From Mimachlamys varia (taxonomy: Eukaryota; Mollusca; Bivalvia; Pectinida; Pectinidae): DNA of 64,000 bases. The position numbers were made by a program, and so were the translations under genes. The stretch lies in the NCBI GenBank assembly GCA_947623455.1, contig OX392536.1, positions 6,877,282 to 6,941,281 on the forward strand. Reading direction: 5' to 3'. Under the pieces are notes generated by a model. That model was given only the letters and a program-made list of their open reading frames with translations. It searched no databases and was not told where the DNA came from. Of this stretch, positions 46,630 through 57,934 are shown in pieces; position 1 is the first letter of the stretch, and each line of letters begins with the position of its first letter.

Positions 46630-47910
46630 CTATGTTGTACTTCAACCCCTCCCAAATAGAAACTTGAAGTCCCGGGGGTACGGAATTCACAAGTTTGATA
46701 AAACGCCTAACAACCCATCCATATATATATAAGAAGAATTCATTCTACATTTCATGGTTACTATTCCAACCACGTTTGAATTATTTTCAACTGAAAACAA
46801 ACATTGGTGACCCTTATCTATATAATAAATCTCAATCAATGCCTCCCATGTGGGAAACGTGAAGTCTGGGGCAAACCAAATCTACTTTTTAATAAAGAAC
46901 CTTACACGATTCCATCTTTGAAAAGTATTTGATTGCAGTATATCTGAGCCGTATGAAAAACATTGTCGAAATGTTAGCCAATTTGACTCTTTTTGGCCTC
47001 TCCCCACAGCCCCGAAGATAATCGTTAGTCAGAATTCCTCTTACATCAAACTGCCATCTCCTAGTTGTAATGCCGAGTAAGTTTGAATAAGTTTGTTGTG
47101 ATTGACAATGATGACTCGGTTAACATTTTCAGGATTTATATTTACTTGGATATGACCAAGATTTACATGGCGAGTGTCGTCGATGAAGCAGAAAACGCAT
47201 ATACTATTCAGGAACATTTGGTCTTATTCCTTTGTACTTTTACGAGGTTCTCCAGGGCTTCCTTTATTCATATTTTGCACCTGGTTTTATCGATTGAGTT
47301 AGGATTATGGTTTTGTTGATGTCTTAGTATTCTTATGTGTTTTACCTACTAAAACTGAACAAATTTTACCCAAAAAACTTAATTTCACTTCTCCCAAGAG
47401 GGAAACGTGAGGTCCGGGGGGGGGGGGGGCATTTTCATAAAGCACCTTAAGTTCTTCTATAGTATTTGATTCCAGCATGTCCTCGTCTTGAGAAACAGTT
47501 TGTTGATTTGTTTTATTAATTTGACATCTATTGAGCACCTTCCCACACCCACTTGGTTTGACCAGATTCAAAGTTCTTCAATGTCAAACCGCCATTTAAT
47601 GGTTTAAAATCCACAAAGTTTGAATTTATTTCAAATTACAAATGAACAAAATATACCCCAAAGTGTCATTTTCCTATTTAAATTATAGTAAAGTCCATAC
47701 AGTCCCTAGTGGAGAACACGAACGGGGGGGGGGGGGGGCATGAATTCACTATTTTGATAAAGCACCTTAAGATATTTCCATTTATGAGTAGTATTGAATA
47801 TTACAACACGTCGTTGTCTGGATAAGAAGATATTTGAATTTTAACTAATGTGGCCCCTCCGGACCAAATGCTCCACAATGTTGGTACATCTTTATCCAAG
47901 AAAACTTCCT
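46630..47910. repeat. Degenerate long-unit repeat with poly-G runs
   Basis: At least four monomers share ctcccaa/agagggaaacgtgagg, a G-run, attcacaattttgataaagc and accttaagat: near 46650, 46850, 47390 and 47700. G-runs of 11-13 bases occur at about 47417 and 47727. A retroelement scrap (47080-47335) splits the array. It has no coding content that I can support. Confidence 0.65.
47080..47335 (+). mobile_element. Retroelement 3'-end relic inside the long-unit repeat
   Basis: One frame reads IYLDMTKIYMASVVDEAENA, matching the frame in other copies; after that it shifts. The end is ttttgttgatgtcttagtat. Confidence 0.75.
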
Positions 47911-47954
47911 GCAAAAATTCATTTAAATTTGAATCGATGACAAAAGGCGGTTAG

Positions 47955-47991
47955 AATAGGTCACCTAAACCTTTGTCTCAGGTGACCTATT
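47955..47991. repeat. Short perfect hairpin
   Basis: aataggtcacct and aggtgacctatt are 12-bp arms with a 13-base loop. It may be the end of another inverted-repeat element. Confidence 0.7.
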
Positions 47992-48234
47992 GATGTGACA
48001 CAAAAGAAAAGCAAACCGAGCCAAAATTTCTTTACGTCTCTTACGTGTTTTAATAAACATATACGACCAAAACAGAAACATGAATAAGAGTACTTGAGCA
48101 GGACTTTATTTGCCGTGACCGTATGACATAACGTAAATCGTTTAATTCAAATTCTCTTGCAGGGAAGGCACCGGTTCAAATCAGGAAAGCATGATCTGTG
48201 TCTTCTCTTATCTGAAATTGAGAAATGGCTCAAC

Positions 48235-49071
48235 AATGTATACGGTTTCGTGTTAGTTGTTTTAAGCATGTTTCTATATTTAAGCTGCATTTACATGTAC
48301 ATGTATATGCTGATTTTTCTCATTATAATTGTTTTTCTTTTCTTTTTTTTTTTAGTAAGAAAGCGGTCCCTTTGTAGGGAATATTTGTTAATAATCCAAA
48401 TAGACACATGTAAACTGTCAACGCATACTGACACGTTCTCGTTCAGGTAAACATTGGCTATCTATACCTATTTACAATGTACTTATTTGCATCACTCGCC
48501 AAGATGTGAAAACACGGGTGAACAGATGGGTACAAATAGCATCCTCTAATTATAAGCGTCCAGTTTTTTGTTTGTATAACGGTAATCAGCTGTCGTCACC
48601 AGTTCTTACTCTTCCGGAACACCTGGTCTTATTCTCTTGCACTTTTACAAGGGTTTCGATGTACATTGTTCTATTTTGTCTCTAGTTTAATCGATTTCGA
48701 GGTCGGATTATGGTTTTGTTGACGCTTTGGCATTTCCTTTTTTCTGTTATCCGAATGCTTAACCAGTTCTTGCCTGTCTCATGGTCACTGTACCACAGTT
48801 TATTATAGATTGTAAAATTAACCTAAACCAAATACTTACGAAGCGAATTTATGAAGTGTTATGACAAGAGGGTTCCGTAGCATTTTCATTCAGTGATATT
48901 TATGGACCAATTGTACCAAATAATGCGTGTGTGCGGAGAGAACAGCACAGATAAACGAACAATCTTTAGATCGCCCGTTTGTCTGCACCATGTGTGAACG
49001 ACATGTGCACGATGCATGCACGATGCGATGTATGCACGTACTTTTTGGTGCTTTGTGTGGAACATCAACTG
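48235..49071. mobile_element. 0.9-kb non-autonomous DNA transposon, copy 3 (truncated)
   Basis: The right end (tgtggaacatcaactg, then TA at 49072-49073) and the tgcacgatgc-rich subterminal part (48990-49040) match the ends of 13031-13956 inverted. The inner part from about 48240 matches 54495 onward. The left end is missing, and a retroelement scrap (48605-48760) lies inside. It is the oldest of the three copies here. Confidence 0.75.
48605..48760 (+). mobile_element. Retroelement 3'-end relic inside the 0.9-kb transposon
   Basis: It carries cttactcttccggaacacct, ggtcttattctcttgcactt and the cggattatggttttgttgac end. Confidence 0.8.
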
Positions 49072-49084
49072 TATAGAATTCAGA

Positions 49085-49450
49085 AAAAGGACGTATATGA
49101 TCTGGAGTCCCGAACGACACCGAAATGCACAGTTTTGTTAGTTCGACACCGGTTTAAGTACAAGACATTCCTTATAGTCTAAACTAAACTTACAGTTACT
49201 TTCTAATGTTCTAAAACAAGTTTGTTATCAATTTTGTAATACACAAAAATGCTCTTGATTGATATAGTAGTGAATCATGCACAATGCATGATACATGTAC
49301 AATGGCATTATTTATCATATGAATTTGTGTATGATGCAGGGCTATTTATTACATAAATACACAACGATTGAAAATGGATATGTCAGTTATTTCGCTGGAG
49401 TAAGTTAATTTTAACAAGTTACAGAAATCATTTACATAAAGGCACTGTGT
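49085..49450. repeat. Segmental duplication, locus B part
   Basis: This is the partner of 36300-36660, in the same order and orientation. Between this block and 49570 about 2.5 kb found in locus A (including candidate exons 37489-37592 and 38682-38753) is missing. Confidence 0.65.
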
Positions 49451-49502
49451 AGCAAGTAAGGTTGGCGACAATACAAATATATGGTTTTTATGCTTTAATT
49501 TT

Positions 49503-49573
49503 ATAATAATAATAATATACAACATTTTTATAGCGCTCTATATAATTTGTAAAATTACTCTAAAGCGCTTCGA
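49503..49573 (-). mobile_element. L2 LINE 3' tail fragment
   Basis: ataataataatatacaacat, ttttatagcgctctatataa and actctaaagcgctt are the inverse of the last about 70 bases of the LINE at 39666-40436. It is an extreme 5' truncation; target duplications were not identified. Confidence 0.85.
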
Positions 49574-50155
49574 ATTTCCGATTGACAATATCTTTGTTGA
49601 GTTTGGGGGAATATTTTCCAACCGAATGTTTGCATTCTAATGGAACCAAACTGTGCCCCTCTTTTGGCTAGATTGTTTTTGTTTTCACACGAAGCTCACT
49701 CGTCTACATGAGTTGCTTACCCTGTTTTCAATCCCATGGTCATCACATGTCGCAGTTGATTTGTAATTTTAAGGGTTGCTCAGAATACCTAGAGATGTCA
49801 GCTGCTGACAAACAAAGTGACTACAGAGAGCTTCGAGAATTGCAGGTTGAGTATACCTATGAGTTAATTTTATGGGCGCCATCTTTTTCCTATTGAGGAA
49901 TATTTTGTATGCTTTTGTGATATGAAAATGGACTCTGTTTTAGTATGCTGATTAGTGCGTTTACTTGTTTTATTTGAGAATGATGACTCGGTTCACATTT
50001 TTGTGAGCGGGATGTTCACTTGAATGCGACTAAGCTTGACATCGAGAGTATTGTCGCTGAAACAAACAACGCTTACCCTTCGGTAGATTTTGAGTTCCGA
50101 TCATGGTTTTGTTGACGCTTCGGTTTTCTCTGATTTTTTTTTCTTTTTCTTTTTT
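49570..50155 (+). pseudogene. Reverse transcriptase relic, locus B
   Basis: The blocks are DNIFVEFGGIFSN-like (49583-49625), then later YRELRELQ-like debris, the atgagttaattttatgggcg junction and the 3' region. It is the duplicate of 39160-40650 without the LINE. Only fragments of frame survive. Confidence 0.7.
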
Positions 50156-50319
50156 TGTAGCAAATACAAGCTACATCTTTGAAGTTTGCGTAATTACATT
50201 CAGATCCCCTTCATGGTCATCGTATAGTTTCGCTATATTTATCTAGTTAAATATGTTTAAAACTACATACAGTTGTTTTTTTTCCCACATGTACCTTTAT
50301 CATGTTATGATTTGGTGGT

Positions 50320-50389
50320 TCATCATAATGGTCACTGTCCTTGTCGTTTTACGATTCTTGGGTATTCCGCCACTTAAGGAAGTCTTTAT
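50320..50389 (-). pseudogene. Broken copy of the gene B exon
   Basis: The acceptor ctagttattccag precedes 50389. In phase 1 it reads DKDFLKWRNTQES and then a TAA at 50349-50351. Base similarity to 51190-51249 and to 41591-41722 continues on both sides. It could act as a short terminal exon but more likely is a decayed duplicate. Confidence 0.5.
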
Positions 50390-50589
50390 CTGGAATAACT
50401 AGAAATCACTGTCAGATTATTAAAAGGAAACTGGATGCATTTTATTTAAATTATTGAAGAAATCATTCTTCTACAATTAAGGTATACATATGGTATTTTA
50501 CCATTACAATAGTCAGATTCTGTGTGTGGCTTTAAATTGTTTTTGGTCCTTATTTAGTTCTTTTGAATTATTTTATTTTAGACGTGTTT

Positions 50590-50880
50590 AGCAAAATTTG
50601 TGCAGATGTATTTTTCAACATTGGATACGGTATACCGTGTATAGGTATGTTTGCTACTTTCCAGGTACTATTTCTTCCGTTTTGTCCAAGACATATAACT
50701 CTTTAACGTTTATTTACTATTCCCAGCCCTCTCTTTTAACACACTCGTTTTCGTCACATCTCCTCGCGTTGGGTTATTTCATTTTATTCATCAGATTTTC
50801 ATATCAATCGATGTTTGTTTTTAATATCTTAAAGACAAACGAATCATAGTCATATGTACTTGTTGCATTTTTTTTTTATT
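50590..50880. other. Spacer between two duplicated exon units
   Basis: AT-rich sequence without a supported feature; one open frame (50598-50849) has no motif or splice context. Confidence 0.45.
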
Positions 50881-51189
50881 TCTAGCGAATAAAAGTAAGA
50901 AGTTTTTTTATTATAGAGTACTAGGTACATGAAGGCATCAATTTACCCTTATGCTACAGTTCGTTGTTGACTCATGAACGTTGGGAATGTTATTTTTGCT
51001 TCTGTAAAAAACAGATATACAAGTACTCGGCAATCAATGACAAGGTAGAATTTCGTTTTCATTTTTTGAAATTTAAGGTCAGTGATTAAAGTCAGTGTAT
51101 TCATTAACTTATATACTTTGTGTTATGTTATCGATTTTTTGGGGTTTTTTTTGTATAATTTCGGTCAGAATTCAGAGATCCCAGACCGG

Positions 51190-51249
51190 AGATACTGTTG
51201 TGTCTTGTTGCTTTAACCAGGATGTTCGGCTACGTTAGTACCTCTTCAT
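51190..51249 (-). pseudogene. Second broken copy of the gene B exon
   Basis: The acceptor ctaattatttcag precedes 51249. In phase 1 only DEEVLT is read before TAG. The rest keeps similarity to 41591-41722 (acgtagcc, ggatctctg). It lies 195 bases from the signal-peptide exon at 51444. Confidence 0.55.
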
Positions 51250-51443
51250 CTGAAATAATTAGAAATCCTGGTCAAGTTACAAAATGTATTAAACATGAAG
51301 TGGATGCAGTGTATTTCAAATATTTAAGAAATAATTCTACCAAGTCCTATGGGTGTGTCTGACATTTTAGAAATATTAGAAATGCTGTTTTTGTGCATAT
51401 TATAACAAGCAAGGAAACTAATATTAAGGTACATTGTTCATAC

Positions 51444-51513
51444 CTGTGTATCGACCAGACACTGCCATGAGTGGAATCGTCACAAGCAACAAAAGAACCG
51501 AGGATACATTCAT
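51444..51513 (-). CDS. Gene B exon 1: signal peptide paralogous to A1/A2 exon 1
   Basis: Minus-strand ATG at 51513-51511; the frame MNVSSVLLLLVTIPLMAVSG then RYT ends with a phase-1 donor G|gtatgaac after 51444. Compare A1: MNISLFLLLVVAIPMVLAG with G|gtatgtg. The match in start, length of the hydrophobic core, xIPxM motif, cleavage-like end, intron phase and donor, plus a TATA-like box at the same distance and similar leader bases (ttcacat, gagagtac), identifies a paralogue. The next exons are uncertain: two nearby copies are broken, and intact phase-compatible exons lie 10-14 kb downstream. Confidence 0.68.
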
Positions 51514-51605
51514 CTTTGTCCCTTTATCAGATACAATGGTATGGTGTACGTTGTGGTGTCCGGAGTACTCTCGTCCAGGATGTGAAGAACTCAAACCTAC
51601 AAATG

Positions 51606-51612
51606 AATTTAT
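51606..51612 (-). promoter_or_regulatory. TATA-like box of gene B
   Basis: The minus-strand ATAAATT lies about 96 bases before the ATG at 51513, the same spacing as in A1 and A2. Confidence 0.5.
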
Positions 51613-51719
51613 GCATCTTTCATCAACAAGCTGTTGCCAGTTTCAACCGTATGTCATTTCATCATTTTAAAAATGCTCAACAAAATTTGAAAAATATGTA
51701 TAATTTTTAAATTTATCAT

Positions 51720-53030
51720 TTAGATTTTAACGTTTGTTTTTTATATTTATATTAAAAACTAGATTAGATAGATTGATATAAACAATATTTTTTATACTTA
51801 TTTACAACAAAAGTGTTCTTTTGTGAAAACAAATGTGTTCTTTTGGTATGTTAAAACCTTGAAAACAGGTCCAATTAACCTTTTTCTTAAAAATGACTTC
51901 ACAAATTTAATTTGCTTCTTGTTTTTGTGAGGATCCTAAGTTTATGCTGTGTGTCAAGCTAGAACACAATCAATACCCGATACCCACTGGGTATACGTTG
52001 TAAGGCTAACAGCATGATTGGTATCCCACAGTCATGATGCTCAGAGATCATGGGACGGTTTGAAACTTTCCCTCGTTTCCCGATTTGTTTTCGGGACCTC
52101 ATTCTTGTATTGGTTTGATATGTTTTACTTTATTTTGATAAAATAAAACTCGCCGTCATTAGCATATATCGAAGAATGTGATCAAATAATCGGATAAAAC
52201 CATGGTTTACGCGCTAATAAAAATATATAAACTGATGAATGAAACACGCATAAAGATATAACAATGTCTTGCATTATTTCATTATTATACCATTGAAAAA
52301 CCCCCCAACTGCGACTAACACTTTATTTGTGCAATGTCCATTCTGTTTATTCAAGATAAATAGCAGGAGAATCGACTTAATTTGATTTGCACCATCTGTA
52401 TTTCGCCTACAGTTGTGAAATCGAAATCAATTATTTGTAAGTTTTACACACTGCACTCACTGTTCCTTGCTGGTTTTAGTATGCCATAAACATGAATCAG
52501 TGTTGGAGATTTACTGGATAAACTTTGCTTTCTGGAAAAAAATAACAAAATTAAAAAACAAAAAAATCCCCCCCAAAAACACAAAAGCGGATAATGCATT
52601 GTATATTTAGTCATTCAATGCGCTTCAATGTGAGGTTTATGTTTGGAATAATTCCTTTTTACCATCAAGCTGCATGAAAACAAATTATTTGTTTTATAGA
52701 ACATATCGCTTAAATTCGTCCGGATATCTATTACAAAGTTGTCTTATGTGCGATTTACATTTTAGTATGTGTTTGCGGCCATATTTCCAATGTCATACAA
52801 AAGAAAACGAAAACATGACCAACCATGATAGCGAAGGAAAAGGTGGGTTGGTGGTATTGTAGATGTAAAGTAGGTACATGTATTTTTGTGTGTCATTTTA
52901 TACGCAATTTCATGTTTTGCCAACGGTATTTATATAGATTGATTTTCGGCACGCACCTCATACCACCTTCCCAGGCCTTTAACGTGATTAAATTTTCAAT
53001 TATGGTTCTGTGGGTGGGGGAACCTGTGTA
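51720..53030. other. Gene-free stretch upstream of gene B
   Basis: AT-rich; a C-run and A-runs at 52545-52580. Short open frames (52674-52862, 52825-53031) lack splice sites and motifs. Confidence 0.5.
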
Positions 53031-53036
53031 AAATAA

Positions 53037-55345
53037 TCCGAAAATACCAAAGCGCCGAGAAATCATAAGCCGAACTTAAATTTGATTAAACTAGGCGGAA
53101 GCAATATCAGAAAATACCAAAGCGTCAACAAAACCATAATCCGAACTCAAAATCGATTAAACTAGGGGCAAAATAGGAACAAAGGAAATATTTACATGGA
53201 GACTCTCGGAAGAGTAGGCGTCTTCTGCTTCATCGACGACATCCTCCATGTAAATCTTGGTCACATCCTCAAAATGAGAACCGAGTCATCATTGTCATCA
53301 CAACAAGTAAACACACTGACAAGCAAACTCAAAAACGTCCATCTTCATATCACACAATAATACAGAATATTTCTCGATGATATCAAGATGGAGACCATAA
53401 AACTTGCCCATAGTCTTCATCAACCTGCATTTCTCAAATCCTTGTGCTGTAAGTTTGGTCGTCAGCAGTCGACATCAATCACGAAAATCCCGATATTTAG
53501 AGCAAGCCCTAGAATATCGAATCAACTGCGACATGTAAACACCATAGGTTGGAGAAGCAGGGGTGTTACTACAGTATCAAGAAATGGAAACTTCAAGATC
53601 GGAAAACTGAAATCATCACGTTTCTCGTATAGTTTAGTAGTAAGCTGTCCATGTAGGTCGTTGTTTAAGTAGAGATCGAGGTAGGCAGCTGATGTGAAGA
53701 GTATGTTGTGTCCTTTATTTCAAATTCAGAAGGGTATATAGATCGACGTTGTCAGCAAACTTCTTGTTGTTTATATACAACACGTCGACGATATATCTGA
53801 AAGTGAAATTAAAGAAATTGGCAAGGTTTTCGTTATCTGTCCTGATTAGCTCTTCCACATATTCAGCATTGTATGAAAACAAAAACAAGTCAGCTAAACG
53901 TTTGTTCCCATATGAATGCTGGAAAATCTTTCCTCCGAACACAACAAAAATATTGTAGACAAGGGATTCAATCATCGTTATCATATCCTCTTCAGTATAT
54001 TTCCACTTAAAATTGTAGCTTGTGTCGTGTAAGCTTACTACCATATATTTGTATCGTCGGTCGCCTTTCATTGAAAAGAAAGCTGTCATAACAAAAGATC
54101 GAAGACTATCCTTTAACTTTGTATGAGGTATGGAAGTGTACAGTGTGCGAAAATCAAATATTTTGACTGAAAAGACATTTTTAGGCATTTTCAAGATTGA
54201 TCAAAAGATCTTTCGAGTTTTTTTTCAAAATCCACATCCCAATAATTCGACTTCTGAAATATACAGTGTCACAATAAGACTGAAGTCCTGATTGTATGGT
54301 ACAGTTGTGGGATCGCACAACGTTACACGATGTGCGATGGGCGCACGATGGGCGAACGGTGTATGCACGATGTGCGAACGGTGTATGCACGAAGTGCGAA
54401 AGATGCGATCTTGGGCGATTATTTTTAACGCACATGTGGGGGCACGATAAACTTACATTGTGCGATGACAATCATGGTTGATGTAAATTTAGAAATGGTT
54501 TAACAATATATACAGTTTCTCGCTGGTTGTTTTAAACATTTTTCTATATTTTAACTATTTACATTAGCTGAGAGTTCCATCTATATATTTCTTAAATTTA
54601 GTTATAGTCTTTCTGTAGTTTTTGAAACTAACCAAAAAGACACATGTAAACTTTCAACACATATTGACAAGTACTCATTCAAGTATATATTGCCAGTTTT
54701 ACCAAGTTATACACTGCACCTGTACATGGACAATATAGGTAGGTGTCTCTGGCCCGGGGCACTTACAACGTTAACACTCGCCTACATGTAGGTGTGAAAA
54801 CACAGGTAAAGTGATGGGGAGGGGAGGGGGTTTTCAAATAACTAATTATAAGAGTCCAGTTTGTTTTCATAACGGCCGCTCGGTAAAGGTTGTCGTAGCG
54901 TATCGCCGCACACGGGACAGGTAAAACTCTGGCATATTATTTAACTATTCTGTTACCTGGTAGCTAAACCCGCACTTGGCTGTCCCATGGTCACTGTAAT
55001 AATGTTTATTGAATATTGTTAAATTGACATAATCCCAATAAACATGATAAGAATTTAAATAGTTTTTGGACAAGAGGGTTCCATATGTTTTTCATTCCGT
55101 TATATGTATCGACCAATTGTACCAAATCGTGCGTGTGTGTGATTTTGTGCGCGATGTATGCACGATGCACGAACGCAGTTTTTGATGCGTTGTGCGATAC
55201 CACAACGGTACTTAGAATGGTAATAAGTAGTTTTGGTAATGGCTTGGTCGAGCAATTAACAGAGCCAGTGATAAAACGTTGCTTATAAGGATCCTTGTGT
55301 AGTTAAGTATCAAATAAAGACAAGGTAAGTCAGCGTCTTGCTCAA
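53037..55345 (-). pseudogene. Best-preserved reverse transcriptase relic of the dispersed family
   Basis: From 55345 downward on the minus strand the order is LHKDPYKQRFITGS (about 55310-55270), CSTKPLPKLLITIL, the transposon 54302-55208, SGLQSYCDTVYFRS, WILKKNSKDLLINLENA, then KIFDFRTLYTSIPHTKLK (palm motif A) and KYTEEDMITMIESL. Then come FVVFGGKIFQHS (motif B mostly deleted), FNFTFRYIVDVLYINN (motif C, YIDD-like changed to YIVD) and a decayed C-terminus with KLYEKRDDFSFPI. The 3' region reaches 53105, with a further partial copy of the last 65 bp at 53037-53100. The class is uncertain; a Penelope-like element is my best guess. It is dead: key residues are lost and frames broken. Confidence 0.85.
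54302..55208. mobile_element. 0.9-kb non-autonomous DNA transposon, copy 2
   Basis: It starts cagttgtgggatcgcacaac and ends tgtgcgataccacaacgg, with TA at 54300-54301 and 55209-55210. The orientation is opposite to 13031-13956. The subterminal gtgcga/tgcacga clusters are at 54320-54400 and 55130-55170. It interrupts the reverse transcriptase frame between LLITIL and SGLQSY. No transposase. Confidence 0.92.
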
Positions 55346-55349
55346 GAAT

Positions 55350-55500
55350 ACAAAAGAATGCAGAATATTTTTCAATGAGACCAAATTTTCCTCATAGCCT
55401 TCATCAACATGCAATTCTCGGTTCCTTGTGCCCTAAGCTTGTTTTTCAGCGGCAGTCGTTGTCACTATTGGTAGTTCTGCATGATAAGCTATTTTTAAAG
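55350..55500 (-). mobile_element. Second retroelement relic in tandem
   Basis: aatatttttcaatgagacca, cttcatcaacatgcaattct and ttgtgccctaagcttg match the C-terminal coding part of the same family (53380-53460). It sits directly upstream of, and in the same direction as, the main copy, as in a head-to-tail tandem. Confidence 0.7.
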
Positions 55501-55509
55501 GGGTTCACA

Positions 55510-56100
55510 TCTTACATTAGTGAACTATTCAGACATATATATCCTTTTTTGCTCTTTTTTTAATTATCCGATCATTTCTTAGACTTGGATTTGAATTACA
55601 TGTACTATATTGCTGGATCTTTTCGGTTTAATTTTACACTATTGTGCAGCATGAAGCCGTACATGGTTACCATCTATTCATTACGTCCCCCAGGTACTCG
55701 CCTAACAGTTCTACCAGCTACTACGTAATAGTAGCACGAAGCACTTCTGATATGAGCTATTTTCGAGTGCTAATTCCCAGAGGTAAAATATGCCGAACAG
55801 TAGAAGCAAGAAAATAGAAATACTGTCTAACATACATGTATAAAAAGAAACGGAAATCAAAATATCTCGACGTGATATATGTTGATCGATGTCAATATGA
55901 AGAGAAGAAACTTTTCCATATACATTGTAATACATCTTACCAAACAACGATGTTATTTTTAACGGAAACACAACACTTATTTTTAGCTCAAGTATTCTAT
56001 TTCAGATTGTTATTTGTCAGCTTTATTCAATTAATTGTTCATGTTTGTACTTACTTGAATTAATTATGATTTTCAGTTCGCTAACATTATGTTAAACATC
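55510..56100. other. Gene-free stretch
   Basis: No supported feature; open frames on both strands (55711-55971, 55836-56063) look random. Confidence 0.45.
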
Positions 56101-56102
56101 AA

Positions 56103-56285
56103 GGTTAAGGTGTTCCGACATTATACCACTAGATCAAATCCCACGTGGGTCAGTTGCCAGGTACTGATCGTAGGTGGGTGATTTTTTTCCCGGAAACTCC
56201 GACTTCCCTCCACCTCCAAAGCCTGGCACATCCTTAAATGACCCTGGCTGTTAATAGGGCGTAAAATCAAATAAACCAAACCAAA
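56103..56285 (+). mobile_element. tRNA-derived SINE, 5'-truncated
   Basis: It begins ttaaggtgttccgacatt, inside the tRNA-like head, continues through atcaaatcccacgtgggtca and the central cggaaactccgacttccctc, and ends ctgttaatagggcgtaaaat. It is the same family as 1628-1845 and 14420-14635. Confidence 0.8.
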
Positions 56286-56289
56286 GTTA

Positions 56290-57670
56290 AACAAGGTCAA
56301 AAAGCTTGATCAATATTTGTCAAACTTTATTTCCCCGCCACCAGTCTAACTCTCCTCTTCTTCATCAGATGATTACAGAACAATTTCCCATTTCTTGGTA
56401 AAATAATTATTAACACCAAGTCAAATGTGACAAAAAAGATTATAAATGCTGAGGCAGTTATGTCACCATTGTTTTTAATACAACCATGATTGCGTCAAAA
56501 ATATACAATAGTGCATGACGGGACTGTCTGCAGGTAATTTGATTCGCGCTCTAATTGACCAATGACCGCTAAATTAACTTGCTTCCGTTTCCTGACGAGC
56601 TCGTCTAGAAGATCGGGTCATACGTTTCCCCCTTCATGGCGGAAGTCGAGTATTGATTTTATGCAATCCGACTACAATAACAGACCCTGCTGACACCTCC
56701 TCCAGACAATGTAGGCGTTTGTATCTTCAATTGTTCTACGCCAACAATATAATTTCAAGACAATAACAATTTGTTTAATATCTCCTGACAAATAAATTAG
56801 TAGTGACAGCGTCGAGATATCCTACCATTTCGTCGTAATTCTATAAATCTCGCTGATTCCCTCGATATGTCGGTGACAACAGAAAAAAAAGGTATCATAT
56901 CCGCTAACCTGAATAATGAAGGTCACATTAATCCCATGCGAGGCAGTTAAGGCAATTACCATAGCGACAGCTCACAAGAATACATTTTACCTAAATGTAG
57001 CAAACACAATCTGTCCCCAGCACACATGTACGAATCCTAGAATGCAAAAACACAAACGGAGACACGTTGGTAGCTTTGACTCATTTTAATTTTCAAAATT
57101 ATCACACTTTGAATTTGAAAATTTGAAAAGTGTCTTTGAAGTTCAATGAGTAAACATCAAATTAATCCAAACGAAGGAAACGAATTAAAAAATACAATGC
57201 TAACGATAGGGGAAGCGTATCAATAAGAAAAAAAGAATTGTACTTATTTTATTCGTGCATCTATAGCTATACAGCAGTAGTTAAATGCTGCCTTATTTGA
57301 TTTAACTGTGGCCATTAAAGGTGTTTTGTTAAGAAGATATAATGTACTGTCGATACAGAGAAGGATGTATAAAATACAGGAGTTTTAAAGCCAATGATAT
57401 CACCAAAACGTGAATATAACGTCATGATTCGCACCAACTACAGTCTTAATTAGCAACTAGATTGACAAAAGGAGATATGAATTTCTTATTTATCATCGCA
57501 TTATGCCATAAGTCAACTTTTCATTTTATTCAATTTCACCTCCATGACATCGACCACCTGCTAGGGAGTCAGACAAGCAAGTTAGGGATATAAGCTGATA
57601 TTTCTAAGAAAAGGTCAATTCTAAAAACATAGTGTGATCGACACGTTTCATATCTTTTTATGTTGGCTAT
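56290..57670. other. Gene-free stretch, 3' of a minus-strand exon
   Basis: GC is a little higher around 56500-56720. No exon is supported. A minus-strand AATAAA at about 57533-57538 could serve the exon at 57677-57934. Confidence 0.45.
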
Positions 57671-57676
57671 ATTTTT

Positions 57677-57934
57677 TTATACTTGAGTCCTGTTTTTTAT
57701 GCGAAAAATGATGCGATCAGTCAAAATGTTGTTTTGCAGACGAGAAGCGGAAGTAGTATCTGTTGGCATTCCTGGAAAGCCATCTGCCCCACAGTAATTA
57801 GAGTTGTCAGCGGAACTCAGCTTTGGCAAACTTGGCATGTCTGAGAGGACTCTTTCATACCCCAACAAAGCTGAGTGTAATGCGTACTGGTCTGGATGCC
57901 TTAGGCAATGTTCCGACAGTGTCAGGCACGGGTT
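57677..57934 (-). CDS. Likely terminal coding exon of an unidentified gene
   Basis: A strong minus-strand acceptor (atttcttttttgccag) precedes 57934. In phase 0 the frame stays open for 85 residues to a stop at 57677-57679, starting NPCLTLSEHCLRHPDQYALH and containing LLGYERVLSDMPSLPKLSSA and NNILTDRIIFRIKN. Base composition is richer in GC than its surroundings. The frame has no ATG before the acceptor, so earlier exons should lie above 57934 or outside the window. A phase-1 reading also exists but stops after 26 residues. I do not recognise the protein. Confidence 0.5.
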   Translation of the reverse strand, partial: NPCLTLSEHCLRHPDQYALHSALLGYERVLSDMPSLPKLSSADNSNYCGADGFPGMPTDTTSASRLQNNILTDRIIFRIKNRTQV

